Source of the DNA: Quillaja saponaria
Lineage: Eukaryota; Streptophyta; Magnoliopsida; Fabales; Quillajaceae
Length of the DNA: 64,000 nucleotides
Reading direction: 5' to 3'
Assembly: GCA_029379385.1 (NCBI GenBank)
Contig: CM055612.1
Coordinates: forward strand, 7,192,001 to 7,256,000
Shown here: positions 30,015-41,496 of the stretch, piece by piece
Position numbering within the stretch: the stretch's first letter is position 1
How the letters are laid out: every line of letters starts with the position of its first letter
Notes under the pieces: generated by a model
Databases searched by the model: none
What the model saw: only the letters and a program-made list of their open reading frames with translations
Told to the model about the DNA's origin: nothing
Made by a program: the position numbers and the translations under genes

Positions 30015-30180
30015 ACAGATGTCATAAGATTTGTGATTTATTTGGGAGAGTTATTGATGTGAGAGGAAAGAAAATGAAGTATAAAAAAGGTCCTTTCGCA
30101 GTATACAGATGTCACAAGATTTTGTGATTTAGTTGGGAATGAGTTATTGAAGGTAAAGGAAAGAAAATGAAAGATAAAAA
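30015..30180. repeat. ~75 bp tandem duplication, 90 bp period
   Basis: Copies begin ACAGATGTCA(T/C)AAGATTT at 30015 and 30105 and both end in GGAAAGAAAATGAA(A)GTATAAAAAA-like sequence. A few substitutions and small indels separate them. Confidence 0.8.
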
Positions 30181-31695
30181 AAGAGGGGAGAAAGTTATTT
30201 TTTTCTATTTTAAAATCGAAACAAAAATTTAGGAAGAAAATTCTGATTCTGAGATTTATAAAATCTAAAACAGCCAAAATAGAGAAATTAACATCTTTTA
30301 GATTGATAAATATTAGAATTAACATCTTTTAAGTGTTAGAATTAATATTATAAATATTAGATTGATAATTAACTTGAAAAAATTATCAAGTTTTGAGTCA
30401 TGAATTTAATCAAAATAATAATCAAATTGATATGTCATAAGTATATTTAATTGTATATTTTAAATATTATGTAAGTTTTTTTATTAATTAAAAATATTGA
30501 ATTTATAAGAGAATAAAATATGCAAAAACAAAAAAGATAATAATTAATATTTATTAAATAATATAAAAGTTATTGTCAAAGTGATATTTAATTTTTAAGT
30601 TATGTATAAAAATAATAATGTAACATAAATATAAAATATAATTATTTTACTAATTTTTAATATAAAATACAAATATTTTACTAATCCTTAATATAAATAA
30701 TAATTGAAGAAAAATAAGGTTCGGTTCAATCTCTTTGATATTGATTTTATCAATTTTAATAATTTTTATCAGTTTTGACATGTCTAATTACTAAAATCAT
30801 TCTTTGATTTCCCCCCGATCCAATTTGTCATACACTTAATGGTCCAACCAATCTAATCCAATTTTTTTTTAAAAAAAAAAATGTTTCTTTTCATTTTAAC
30901 TCATTTTCACCTTTTTCTCTTTACAAACAAGGGAATAGAAAGTTATAATCTCTCCATTCATTTTCTATCTCTCAGACTTTGCTTTCCTCCCTTAATTTGT
31001 TTCCAAAACAAAAACTTAAGAAAACAATGGCTGAGTCTTAATTTATACTGATATACATTTTGTGTTTTGGGTGCAAATCCTAATACTAAAATCCATTCCC
31101 GTTATCATTTTATGTCATTAACTAAGTGAAAAATTCTCAAAACTATTATGCTTTGTTTGAGAATTTAAGACTATATAAGTTGTAAGGTTAGAAAGAGAAA
31201 TAAATACTTCTCTCTCATTTAAATGTAAAAAGATAAATTAAAAAGAATAAAATATTTCTTTTCGCTACCCAATTACCTTTTCGAGAAACTGAAAAAAATA
31301 AAATTTTAAAGATATCCTCCTTGTTAAGCTCCATAATATGGAGAATGGTACTCAAGGTACTCAATCCTAAATGCCTTTTTTCCTAGCTTATATCAGTATA
31401 TGTGTATTCAGTTGGATATACAATAATGATATCTGTTTTTGGATTGGATTGTTAATTTGGTTCTTTAAAAGACTATTACACGTTACATACCTTAGTTAGT
31501 GGCAATTTGGCATTCGTTTTTATCTCGATTTTTTTTGCATGCAAAATCACGTCTACTGATACTAGCTGTTAATTTATTTTCAATTGTTTGAGTGGTTATG
31601 CAATGGTATCCTGTCTCTGTCTTACTCTTACAGATGCAATAAAATCTATAAGAAGCTTCATCCTTGCATAAAGTTTCATTGAACTTACAAACAAA
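30181..31695. other. AT-rich upstream region of GPAT gene
   Basis: Strongly AT-rich, low-complexity DNA from about 30200 to 30900, then promoter-like DNA before the GPAT ATG. No gene or clear transposon boundary was recognised. Confidence 0.45.
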
Positions 31696-33532
31696 ATGAC
31701 TGCACGTAAATTTCCACAAATGTTTCTTCTGTTCTTCCTTACACTTCGTAGAAAGCTGTGCAATTCATTCCTGCTCAGAAGGAAGCCTAGCAATATGAGA
31801 AACATTACTCGTGTCTATAAAACAGAGGAGTTCTCAAACCAAACACTAATTTTTCATTTTGAGGGCGCTTTGTTGAGATCAAATTCATTGTTTCCTTACT
31901 TCATGTTGGTAGCTTTTGAAGCTGGTGGGTTTTTAAGGTCTCTGGTTTTGTTTCTTTCTTACCCTTTGGTTTGGTTAGTTGGAGAAGATCAATTGGGTTT
32001 GAAGATTATGATTTTCTTAAGCTTTTTTGGGATTAAAAAGGAGAGCTTTAAAATAGAAAGAGCTGTTCTACCCAAGTTTTTCTTAGAGGATGTTCGGTTA
32101 GAAGGGTTCGAAGTTATAATGAGTTGTGAGAGAAAGATAGCAGTGAGTGATTTGCCAAAAATCATGGTTGAAGGGTTTTTGAAAGAATACTTTGGGGTTG
32201 AGGCTGTGGTTGCAAGTGAAATGAAGTTGGTTTGTGGGTATTTTGTTGGTCTAATTGAGGAAACTAAGGCAAAGGACATTATGTTAGATGAGATTCTTGG
32301 TGAGGGAAAAGCAGGCTGTAATGCTATTGGTATTGGTTGCTACAACAAGTATCTTGATCAGCAGCTCTTTTCTCGCTGCAAGGTTGGTTGTCAGGCGCAT
32401 ACACATGCATGCTCAAACTCCTCTCAAAACTTCAAAGTTTGTAGTAAATATATGTACTTAATCATTTATATATTCGACACTCTCCTTCACGTTAGTATTT
32501 TATAGCTTCTATTCTAATCTTTTATTTGATCTCTTTCCCTTGATAGTTGACCAAAACGTGAACGTTAAGAAATGAGATTCAAATTCAAGACTTTTTTACT
32601 ATGATCTTATGATATTAATACCGGCTTAAGCTTACTTGACCCTGATTCTGCAGGAGATTTACCATGTCAGTAATGCTGAGAAGAGAAACGGGCATAGCCT
32701 TCCACGAGAGAAGTACCCGAAGCCATTGATCTTCCATGATGGCAGATTGGCTTTCAGGCCGACTCCTATAGCTTCTCTAGCTATGTTCATGTGGATCCCC
32801 CTAGGGTTTTTTATATCCATTATCAGATTCACTTTGGGTGCATTACTAAGCTTCAGAATGTCTGCTCCAATATTGGCCTTAACTGGAACAAGGGCCACAG
32901 TAACAACACCAGGGTCCTGTCTAAGCACGACTGAAGAAAAAGAAAAGGGTGTGCTTTACGTCTGCAACCACAGAACCTTGCTTGACCCACTTTATGTTGC
33001 ATTTGTTCTCAGTAAACCTGTCTCTACAGTAACGTACAGCTTGAGTAGATTCAGTGAGGTAACTTCCCCGATCAAGGCTATACCGTTAACAAGAGACAGA
33101 GAGAGAGACAGGAATATAATGAAGAATTTATTATGTGAAGGCAACATTGTGGTTTGCCCAGAAGGGACTACTTGTAGGGAACCTTATTTACTGAGATTTA
33201 GTCCTTTATTTGCTGAGCTTGCAGATGATATAGTTCCTGTTGCTCTAGATGTAAAGGTTACGATGTTCTACGGAACAACAGCAAGCGGGCGTAAATGTTT
33301 AGATCCTATATTTCACCTTCTCAACCCAAATCCTGCATACAGTATTAAGTTTCTTGAGAAGTTGCCAGGATCATATACATGTAAAGCAGGTACAAAATCA
33401 AGCATTGAAATCGCCAACTATGTGCAAAGTGAGATAGCCAAAGCTTTAGGGTTTCAGTGCACCAGCTATACAAGGAAAGACAAGTATATGATCTTGGCAG
33501 GTAATGAGGGCATTGTAAGAAGCCACTGTTAG
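31696..33532 (+). CDS. Plant sn-glycerol-3-phosphate acyltransferase (GPAT1/2/3-type)
   Basis: Transfers an acyl group from acyl-CoA to glycerol-3-phosphate, feeding phospholipid, storage-lipid or surface-polyester precursors; family members are membrane proteins of ER or mitochondria. Exons 31696-32382 and 32654-33532 join in phase 0 to 521 residues, a normal family length. The N-terminal half is the HAD-phosphatase-like region (LLRSNSLFPYFMLVAFEAGG, FFGIKKESFKIERAVLPK). The C-terminal half has the acyltransferase blocks: NHRTLLDP with catalytic His ~335 and Asp ~340, the PIKAIPLTRDR segment, CPEGTTCREP at ~397, and IVPVAL. The tail RKDKYMILAGNEGIV is conserved. Hydrophobic stretches near 75-105 and 270-295 could span the membrane. 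The HAD motif reads FHFEGALL where active phosphatases have DxDGT, so lysophosphatidate dephosphorylation (the GPAT4/6/8 sn-2-MAG activity) is unlikely. Wording is closest to GPAT3 or GPAT2 as I remember them; the paralogue is not settled. Confidence 0.92.
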
Positions 33533-33986
33533 GGTGATAAGACAATTTAGAATGAATGCATTGTGTAAGTACAACTTATTCCAATGTAAAAAATGTTGAA
33601 CTAAAATTCAACTATCTTATTCTTACTTGATGTCGCTTAAAACTGCTTCTGTTGAAGTCTTACAAAGCATTTTATGAGCTAAGCTTGTGAAGATGCAACT
33701 ACCAAAAGCTCCATGCAAGTGACCAGGAGCAATTTGAAGGGCAACATTAACGTTAGAGCTCACAGACTTAAATAAATTGTAATTTACTAATTAGTTCTTT
33801 AGAATAAGATCAAAAAAAATTGCAGTGTGAAACAACTGAATAGAAGTTCTAAAACTTTCTTCTTCTCTTTTTTTGTTCTAAAACTTTCAACAAAGAACAT
33901 AAAAGGGATAATTATTTCTCTATATATATTCTATTGTTGACCAAACATGCTTTTGTACTAACCAAAGAAAAAAGTACGATACCAAG
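33533..33986. other. Tail-to-tail spacer between GPAT and pseudogene
   Basis: A 450 bp non-coding spacer that must contain the GPAT 3' UTR. No other feature is seen. Confidence 0.5.
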
Positions 33987-36900
33987 CTAGAAGTCCAAAC
34001 CCCAGTCATAAGGCTGATATACCGCTTCAACTGAGAGTTTGCTAGCAGCTCCAATAATGCTGCTGAGTCAGATGGATACAAGTAGTTCGATACATGCTTC
34101 AGTATATCCACCTCATTCTTGCCAAAATCTAAACTGAACCTGAATATCAATAAGAAAGAATGTCTTAACCTGAGCCAAAATCCCCAAATGTAAGTTCAAA
34201 ATGTATCTGTGCCAACTATATAATAATTAATTAGCACCCAACTTATCAGGGAGAAATGATGTTAATCATCTGTTATATAATGTTTAAAGGTAAAGTAACA
34301 GTAACTAAATTGTTTGCAACTGCATCTGTGCATGACAATTGACAAGGATTATGGCAGTTGGCAAAACATGCCTCACATTGCTGTTCCAGAAAGGTCCAAT
34401 ATTCAGATGCTACTATAGTTAAGCCCTAAGTTTGTTTTCTGTTCTTTTTTCTGAAAGAGTCCTTCTAAATTTCACAATTCAAAGCTAATAATTGAATAAC
34501 CATGTGTTTGGATCCTTCGACCTAATATGCAATTTGGAAATTTCCGCTTTCTCCTACAGAGATGGAGATGTATTCTGTCTCCAAGAACCACCACATCCAA
34601 CCACATCAACAATCAGATTCAGGGTCCTTTCCTAGAGAAACTTACCATGTAAGGATCATACTAGCTGATGCCACCTTGGTGTTTAAATCAATGATATGTC
34701 CTCCACTTCTTAGGAAATAACAGGCAGCAATCCATCAGTTCTTTGTCAATGTTGCCTGGAGAATAGCATCGAAGAGCAGGCCCAGATCGAGTGCCACAAA
34801 ATAATGCAAAATGAATAAGAGGCTCAGGGTAAGGAAGAGCCACCTGACAAAAGAATGAAAATACGAACATAAGGTTCTTTAAACTACCAATGCAGTAACT
34901 TCTTGGTGGAATAGTGCGGGCTAGAGTAATTTCTTTCTGGGTTCTGGGTGTGTCACTCATTAGCCTCACAATCTACTACTTTCCTAAGCTGTCAAACATT
35001 CAGCGGACAGATTGGTTAAATATCTGTCATATTCCCCTCCCTCTATCATTAATACAAGTTAAGCTTCCAGAAATCCAGTTAATTTCCTGTGAAGATATTG
35101 GATTTTCAAAGAGAAAAGCAAGAATCAGTAACCTACCTAGAAACGTTTATCTTTCGTGCCAAATGGCTTCATGAGATTATATGGTGGACGTTGGTCTACC
35201 CTTAAATCCCATTTTGAATAGCTGAAAGAGAGTAGCTGGACCCACCAATAACATACTTGAAGTCTCCAAACAGATTCCTTCGTTCCAGTGCTCCAGCTGG
35301 ATGCCCCAATACTAGTATTGCATGGATGGACATCATATATAGAGATTAATAAAGAAAGCTAGCTTCTCTTCTCTAGACATATCCTGCAGTTCTACTCTTT
35401 GGAGTTCCTCAACTATTCTCAGATACCTAGAAGACATTCCACTGGCAGCAATTAAAAAAATGAACACTAAAACATACACTATCTAAATGTTTTACTTGTA
35501 CAAGTTAAAGCCACCAAAATACCTTGCGAACTCCTCACTTCCATGAATACTTCTGTAATCAACATGCCATCCATCTTCTGATGTGTAGGCTTCCAAGATT
35601 GCATAGGACAATAGTCTCAGCCTTGATGCAATGTCAGTTATGGGTTTTGGCTTCTCGCTAATTATACCCCTTGGTATGTTTTGACATTGGGATGCCACAG
35701 TAGGATCATCATCCAAGAATTGGTATAAATTATTACCATCCTCAAATAGATTCTCACTGGAGTTACGTAAAGATCATTAAGAGCAACAGAGGAAGATTGT
35801 CAATTTTGGAACAGAACTGATGGCACAAAAAGTAAAAAATCCCAAATAGAATACTTAGACTCACTCAAGAACATGCTTAAAGAAGAGTTTGCTAGCAAGC
35901 TTTCGTCCAAACTCAATCACCAATATTACAAAAAAAAAAAGAATTAGAAAGCAGTTCACAATGTATAATCAAGCTAGGTATAGTTCATGAAGATTAAAAT
36001 AAAATATAGTATCCTATATGTAGTATGTCCCATATTTTCTTCATTCCTTTGGTTCCATAAATCTCAATTTATGCCCCATAATTCATTTATCTTACAATAT
36101 TACTGTAGACAGCCACATAGAATGCATGTGGCCTAGAGAGTTGAGACTAACCTACATCAATGTTATAATAGAAATATACTAAAGAAGGCACTCGAGTTAA
36201 ATGAACAAACATCAAGAACAGGATTATCATGCTGTGAAAAAAAAAGGGTCCAATTAAAACAAGAAACATATGAATATCTGAGGATTATAGTTTTCTAAGG
36301 ATGGTATAAGATTACAATAACTGCAGAAGTCATTGTTGATAATTCATTGGCATGAATTGGAAAAAAAACATTTATGATGAATGCAGTAGATATATATGGC
36401 AAGAGAATTTCCCCATATGAATTCCAGAAGTTCAGCAATAAAAGTCAAATCAAGCCGCTTGTGAAATTTTTTGCATCATCCATGATCAAAATGGATAACC
36501 AGAGGCTTGCCAAACATTCATTGCTTGCAAGATATGCCAGGGAGCGCTGGAAATAAAGAAAGCAGGAAAATATTATTTACAAGGAAAAAAGAGAAGTAAG
36601 CAAAACTATCCCACCCAGTCATTTGACAGGGTTGAAAATCTGCATCTACATTTATATTCTACAATATAATGCAAATAGGCACTGGCTATATTAATGTGGA
36701 GTTGAGGACTTCATATAAGCACTACCATCCAATTGTTACCACCCATTACCCTTAAAATCAAACTTAACAACCTTCTTGTTGGCTTTCCATGAATCACAAA
36801 CACTACTAGATTATTAAGAATCATTTATATCACTTGTGTTCAAGTTGAAGAAAATATTAAACATGGACTTTACTCCTTGTTCAACTCAATGGATTATTTT

Positions 36901-38369
36901 GGTTTTGGTAATCAATCATTTTGCAGCTTATAGCAAAAACCTACCACTCCAGCATGCAGCAAACATCAGAGAATATGCAGGCACAAAAGAAACTGGAAGA
37001 CTATGATCAAACTGACCTATTCTCTTTCCAAATACTGATCTTCTGATAAGAAATCCATAGGAGCCTAGGAAACAATTGGTGAACCTGCGGTTTTTAAAAA
37101 ATTGGTCCTTAACAACAATAGATTCTTTCATTTTTCGGATAATCAAAGCCAGTTCATCAAGATCCCCACTGTTGGACATCATCCCCTCCTGAAAGAGGTG
37201 GCAAAGGAGCTTCAAATGATGGTGCTTCATTAATTAGATAGTCAATCTTTTCATCAAGATTTCCAGACTAATGTAAAGCTTTTAGCTCACTCAAGCCTAC
37301 AATAAGGATTTCACTGAAGAACACCTTTGGAACAGAAGTAGACCACCCAGAAATATTCTCCAGCTCCAGCTTTCTACTGGGATAGAGGTCCGTGTTGATT
37401 TCAACATATCTCAACCCCTTCCAGTGCAAAAATAACCTAGCTTCTTTGCTTTCCTGGCACCCTAGCCTTGTATACAGTATAACTCTTCCTTTTCATTACT
37501 ACTAGTTGTCCTGGTCTCCCTCTCCTCAGCTTTCTTCTGTACATCAACATCACGTGACATCTTAATATAACTTAGGGGATTCCAAGCAGACATCTCCACA
37601 ATTTTCTAAGACATTTCCTTGGATTCACTATCTTTAGGGAAATCTAAAACATCCTCAACTTCCTCATCAGAAACTTCATCACTTTTCCCAGACAGGCGAC
37701 GAAGAACACCAGAAACTGCTACAAAACTTTTCTCCCTGATAATGTTTTTAAGTGCCACTGCATTCTCAACCACACCATGTGTCTCCTGATCAATATCAAC
37801 AGAACAGGTAGATGTGCTCCTGATAGCTTCCATCCCAGGAACCTCTGTTCCATCAAATACAGGCTCCAAATTGTCATCCTCACCAAGAATTTCCTCTGCT
37901 TTTTTATTTGCCTGCATCAACTCCAGATTCTTACTCTCATCCATGTTTTTACCCATTATCTTGTCTACCATGACTGTGTAAGACTTCTTCTTGAGCTTTA
38001 GACTCTGAATCCCTACTATGATCCACAATGTTACTAGAGAATTCCTGTCCCGTGCTATTGGCTAACTCATTATGCACATTGTGACATAAGTCCATGCACT
38101 TGGAAATAACTTTTGTCAGAGCTTTCCTGTGTGGCTGGAGACTGCAAATCCCTACTCTCGTCTTTCTTCTCACCCAAGTCATTTTCTCTAAGCACATTGT
38201 CTTTCATTCCTTCATGAGCATTAGACTTCACATCATTCGTCTTGACAGATAACTCATCTTGGCCTTGGTCTAACTTGGGATCAACACTGCCAATATCTAG
38301 AGCTTTCACCTCCTTTGATGGTTCACCTGGAATGTCATCCTGAAAGGCAGCAGCATCTACTTCCAGCAT
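33987..38369 (-). pseudogene. Pseudogene of glutaredoxin-DEP-DUF547 protein
   Basis: Order of homologous segments on the minus strand: acidic N-terminus from 38369, glutaredoxin-like part (LYTRLGCQESKEARLFLHW, ~37466-37262), DEP part (LDELALIIRKMKESIVVKDQ, ~37163-37017), linker exon 35875-35922, exon 35523-35756 (NLFEDGN, DDDPTVASQCQNIPRG), then DUF547 exons 35137-35426, 34646-34843 and 33987-34139 (VALPYPEPLIHFALFCGTRS, YSPGNIDKELMD, FGKNEVDILKHVSNYL, LLELLANSQLK). Lesions: frame changes near 38095 and 38000, in-frame TAG at 37606-37608 and 37268-37270, a frameshift before and after the glutaredoxin part, a deletion after FTNCFLGS, no AG acceptor before 35922, and frameshifts near 35335, 35190, 34720 and 34035. 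Introns with mostly intact splice sites remain, so this is a duplicated gene copy, not a retrocopy. Intact relatives in plants are uncharacterised or called electron transporters. Confidence 0.85.
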
Positions 38370-39599
38370 TTAAACAGTTTAGGAATTTGTTCTATTCATC
38401 TCAAGAGACTCTTCCATTTGCATAGTGTAAGAAAATATACAGTTTGAAACCTAAACCACTCAGAGATGAATTGTCAATCTATATATCTTTATGTTATAAT
38501 TTGTTATCATCATCTGTGGAGTAAATCCTGCAAGAAGTTCACACATGCTATAACCAAATTGTTACTTTCACAATATCTGCTTAAATATTAATAACTGAAA
38601 CGTAAAAATATAAAGAAATGCAGACACTTCATGAATACAATGGAATTTGCAACTGCATTAGCCACATGTCTGGCAAGGGTGTTCAGTATTGAATACAATT
38701 AATATTTTGTTTTTTATTTTTAGTAGGCAGCTGGGTAAAGTTAAAAATTGGACTGTTTTAGGCAGCAAGAGAGAAGAGCAGAATGAAATTGACCGAAAAC
38801 CTCCGAGCAGGCATTATCGAAGCAAACCCGGTTACCATAATTACCTATTACACTTCTGAATCACCATAAATGAGCCATGTTTTTGAAGGAACATCGTACC
38901 TGGGTATCAAATATTTTCTACATAAACAACTGAACCTAAAAGGAACTGGTTTTGATATGGATCAATTGGTGCTATTACTCGCACCCAGGGTGAATTGGTA
39001 ATTATGTTATGTGTGAGGCTATAAGAGCCAAACTAGGATAGGAGAATAGGCATAATGTTATCAGACAGATTACCCCTCAGTCCTCTCTGCTATTCTCTTC
39101 TCTCAACGACTCTTCATCTATCTTCGTGTACTTCCTTCTTTTCTTTCAATTCCCTTCTCTTCTTCTTGTAGTTCCTACTCTATATATAGTATTGCTTGGA
39201 ATTTGAAATGAATCAAGGATGAATCTCACTTTCATTTTGGTCTGATTTACAAACCGAATTTGTAGATTTTACTGATATAGGATTGAGTTCCTATAAGGTT
39301 TACTGTTGATAATTATTAAGCCTAGCTTATATTACAGTTTCCTAGTAAAATGAGCAGCCATTCATAGCTTATCAATACTGAGAAAAAGATGTTTAATGAT
39401 TCAGTCCATCCAATTAAGCCAGATAAGACTGAAGACTACAAAACTAATGCTATGTAGAAAAGCATGACAGTATAAGAAGAATTAGAGATACAATCATGCA
39501 ATATTTTTTGTGAGGATCTTTCATAAAAGGAAAAGTTGATAGCCTAGCACTTAAACCCCATCTTCACTTACAAGGAGTCTGCAACTTAGAAAGTTGGAA

Positions 39600-39620
39600 A
39601 TATATATATATATATATATA
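39600..39620. repeat. (AT)10 microsatellite
   Basis: About ten perfect TA units in intergenic DNA. Confidence 0.95.
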
Positions 39621-41256
39621 CAAACACAACCACAACCCTACTCCCCTTCTCCCTAAAGAAAAAAAAAATCACATTAATTAAGCTACCATAGTAGCAATTT
39701 TTGTTAAATTCCGGGGTCAATAATAAAATTTAAGGAACAAATGCAAGCCATACATATATACAAAAACCAATCTAATCTCACATAAACCCGTCAGAGTGAT
39801 AATCAGAAACACAAAAATGTTAAAAATAAATTAAATTATATAGGAATTAGCATACCAACCAGATAAATTGTCAGAAACGAAAATGAACATATAGATTCTG
39901 AAAATGAGAACAGAAAAATGAAGTGGAAAATGCTAACAGATCTGATGGGACTTGAAGAACCTGCAAAAGAGGAAAACTTCGGGAAAGAAAATATGGAAAG
40001 AGAACGAAAATGGAAAATAATTTAATGTTAAGATTTCCATTCCAGAAATAAGTGATTTGTATTTAGGAAGTAAAAAAAAAAAAAAAAAAAGTTGAAAGTG
40101 GAAGTAAAGGACGTGGATTATGCATTGGAGCCTTAAAACCTAGAATCTTAAATATCTTGATATCTGATGCATTTACAAGTCTATTTTAAAATTAATTTTA
40201 AAGGACCCCGGAGAGGGAGAGATAAAAAGAATTCATGTAACCAATCGCTCTAGTTACACTTCCTGCTCTGCAGAAGATTATATTGCTAATTGGCATGAAA
40301 TTCACCGGCAATGGGCCATTTCCGTCACTGCAGAGGGAGGGAGAGATAAAAAGAGTGTTCTGTAATTTATTTTGATGGTATTAATTTCTCATTTCATGGA
40401 AAGATATAGATTTAATAAAAGGTTCCTTGTTAAACTTTTTAAGGAACAAGAAGTTCAGTTGGAGAAGTTGTTGTTTCAAGAAGTGATGTTGGATTGTAGA
40501 CAGGTATCTCTGGTTAAGTTGTGTGTGGAAAATAGCGAAGTTGAATTGTTATTTATTTTATTTTATTTTCTTTCAAATGTACACTAAATTTTACATTTTA
40601 ATAATGAGTTTGTAACATTATGCAATACAATGTTACACTTTTTTTTTTTTATTTCTTTCCATATTTGTATAATGAAAATCTAATAAAATAGAGATGGTTT
40701 TCTTTTGTAAGAAAAAACAATGAAACATAAAACTTTTTTTCCGGATGTACCCACTTGCCATTTTTATTTGGAATAAATAACATTATCCGCGTATTTAGGT
40801 GTACTTTTTATTATATTTTTAATTTAGATTTTTTTTTAATTTACATGTAATTTAATAAATTATATTTTTTATTCAGTAAAAAATACATCTATCTCACAAT
40901 TAAGAAATTAATGATTTTACTCTCTAAACTCTAAAAATCCCAACTGGATGTGCAAACGTTGGCGACAAAAAATAAAAAACAAAAGTAGGATGTGAAGTCG
41001 TGGATAATTTTTGGATAAACAAATTTAATAACTTCCGAATAACTTGTTTTTCGGAGGTTTATATGGAGTTACCCCTTGCCAGTAACCTTCTCCGACTCTA
41101 ATAAACCGCGGAAATTATATCTGCACAACACAACGGAAGCTTCCCTCTTCCAAACTCGGCGGGGCCCAAAATCACGGATATAAAATCCAGGAAAGTTCAA
41201 AATTTGCCCAAAAAAACACAATTATGCCGACCGTACAAGAGCGCCTGCGCGTTCAA

Positions 41257-41265
41257 AAACCCTAA
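41257..41265 (+). promoter_or_regulatory. telo-box in ATG14 leader/promoter
   Basis: AAACCCTAA matches the plant telo-box found near transcription starts of many growth and translation genes. It lies 232 bp before the ATG, next to a CG-rich patch. Function here is inferred from motif and position only. Confidence 0.4.
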
Positions 41266-41496
41266 ATAGGACACGCAATTTTCCGATCAGTACGTATAGC
41301 CGGCGACATATGATCGTCGTCGATTAGATTCTTCGGCGGACCTTGAACCACTTATTTGTGAGTAATTCCTTTTCGTTTTCAATGTTATTTTCTTCTTTTA
41401 TTTTCGAGCTTATATTCAATTAAATCTTTGAATTATGTTTCCAGAAATAGAAAATAAGCTTCCAATTGTGCATGTGGTTGGTTAACGAGAAGTTGG

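Larger units (their letters stand above)
38370..41496. other. Intergenic region, pseudogene 5' side and ATG14 promoter
   Basis: Non-coding AT-rich DNA. It contains an (AT)n tract at 39600-39620 and a poly-A run at about 40074-40090. A GAGGGAGAGATAAAAAGA block occurs twice, near 40212 and 40334. The right end (41080-41400) is GC-richer and forms the ATG14 promoter and leader. A 71-codon open frame at 40372-40587 shows no family resemblance and is treated as chance. Confidence 0.45.

Noticed and set aside
33987..38369. Treating the DUF547 segments as a functional gene with unusual splicing
   Set aside because: Stops and frame changes fall inside conserved blocks and cannot be removed by any plausible GT-AG introns.
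40372..40587. 71-codon open frame before ATG14
   Set aside because: No homology, no promoter, and AT-rich chance frames of this size are common in the window.
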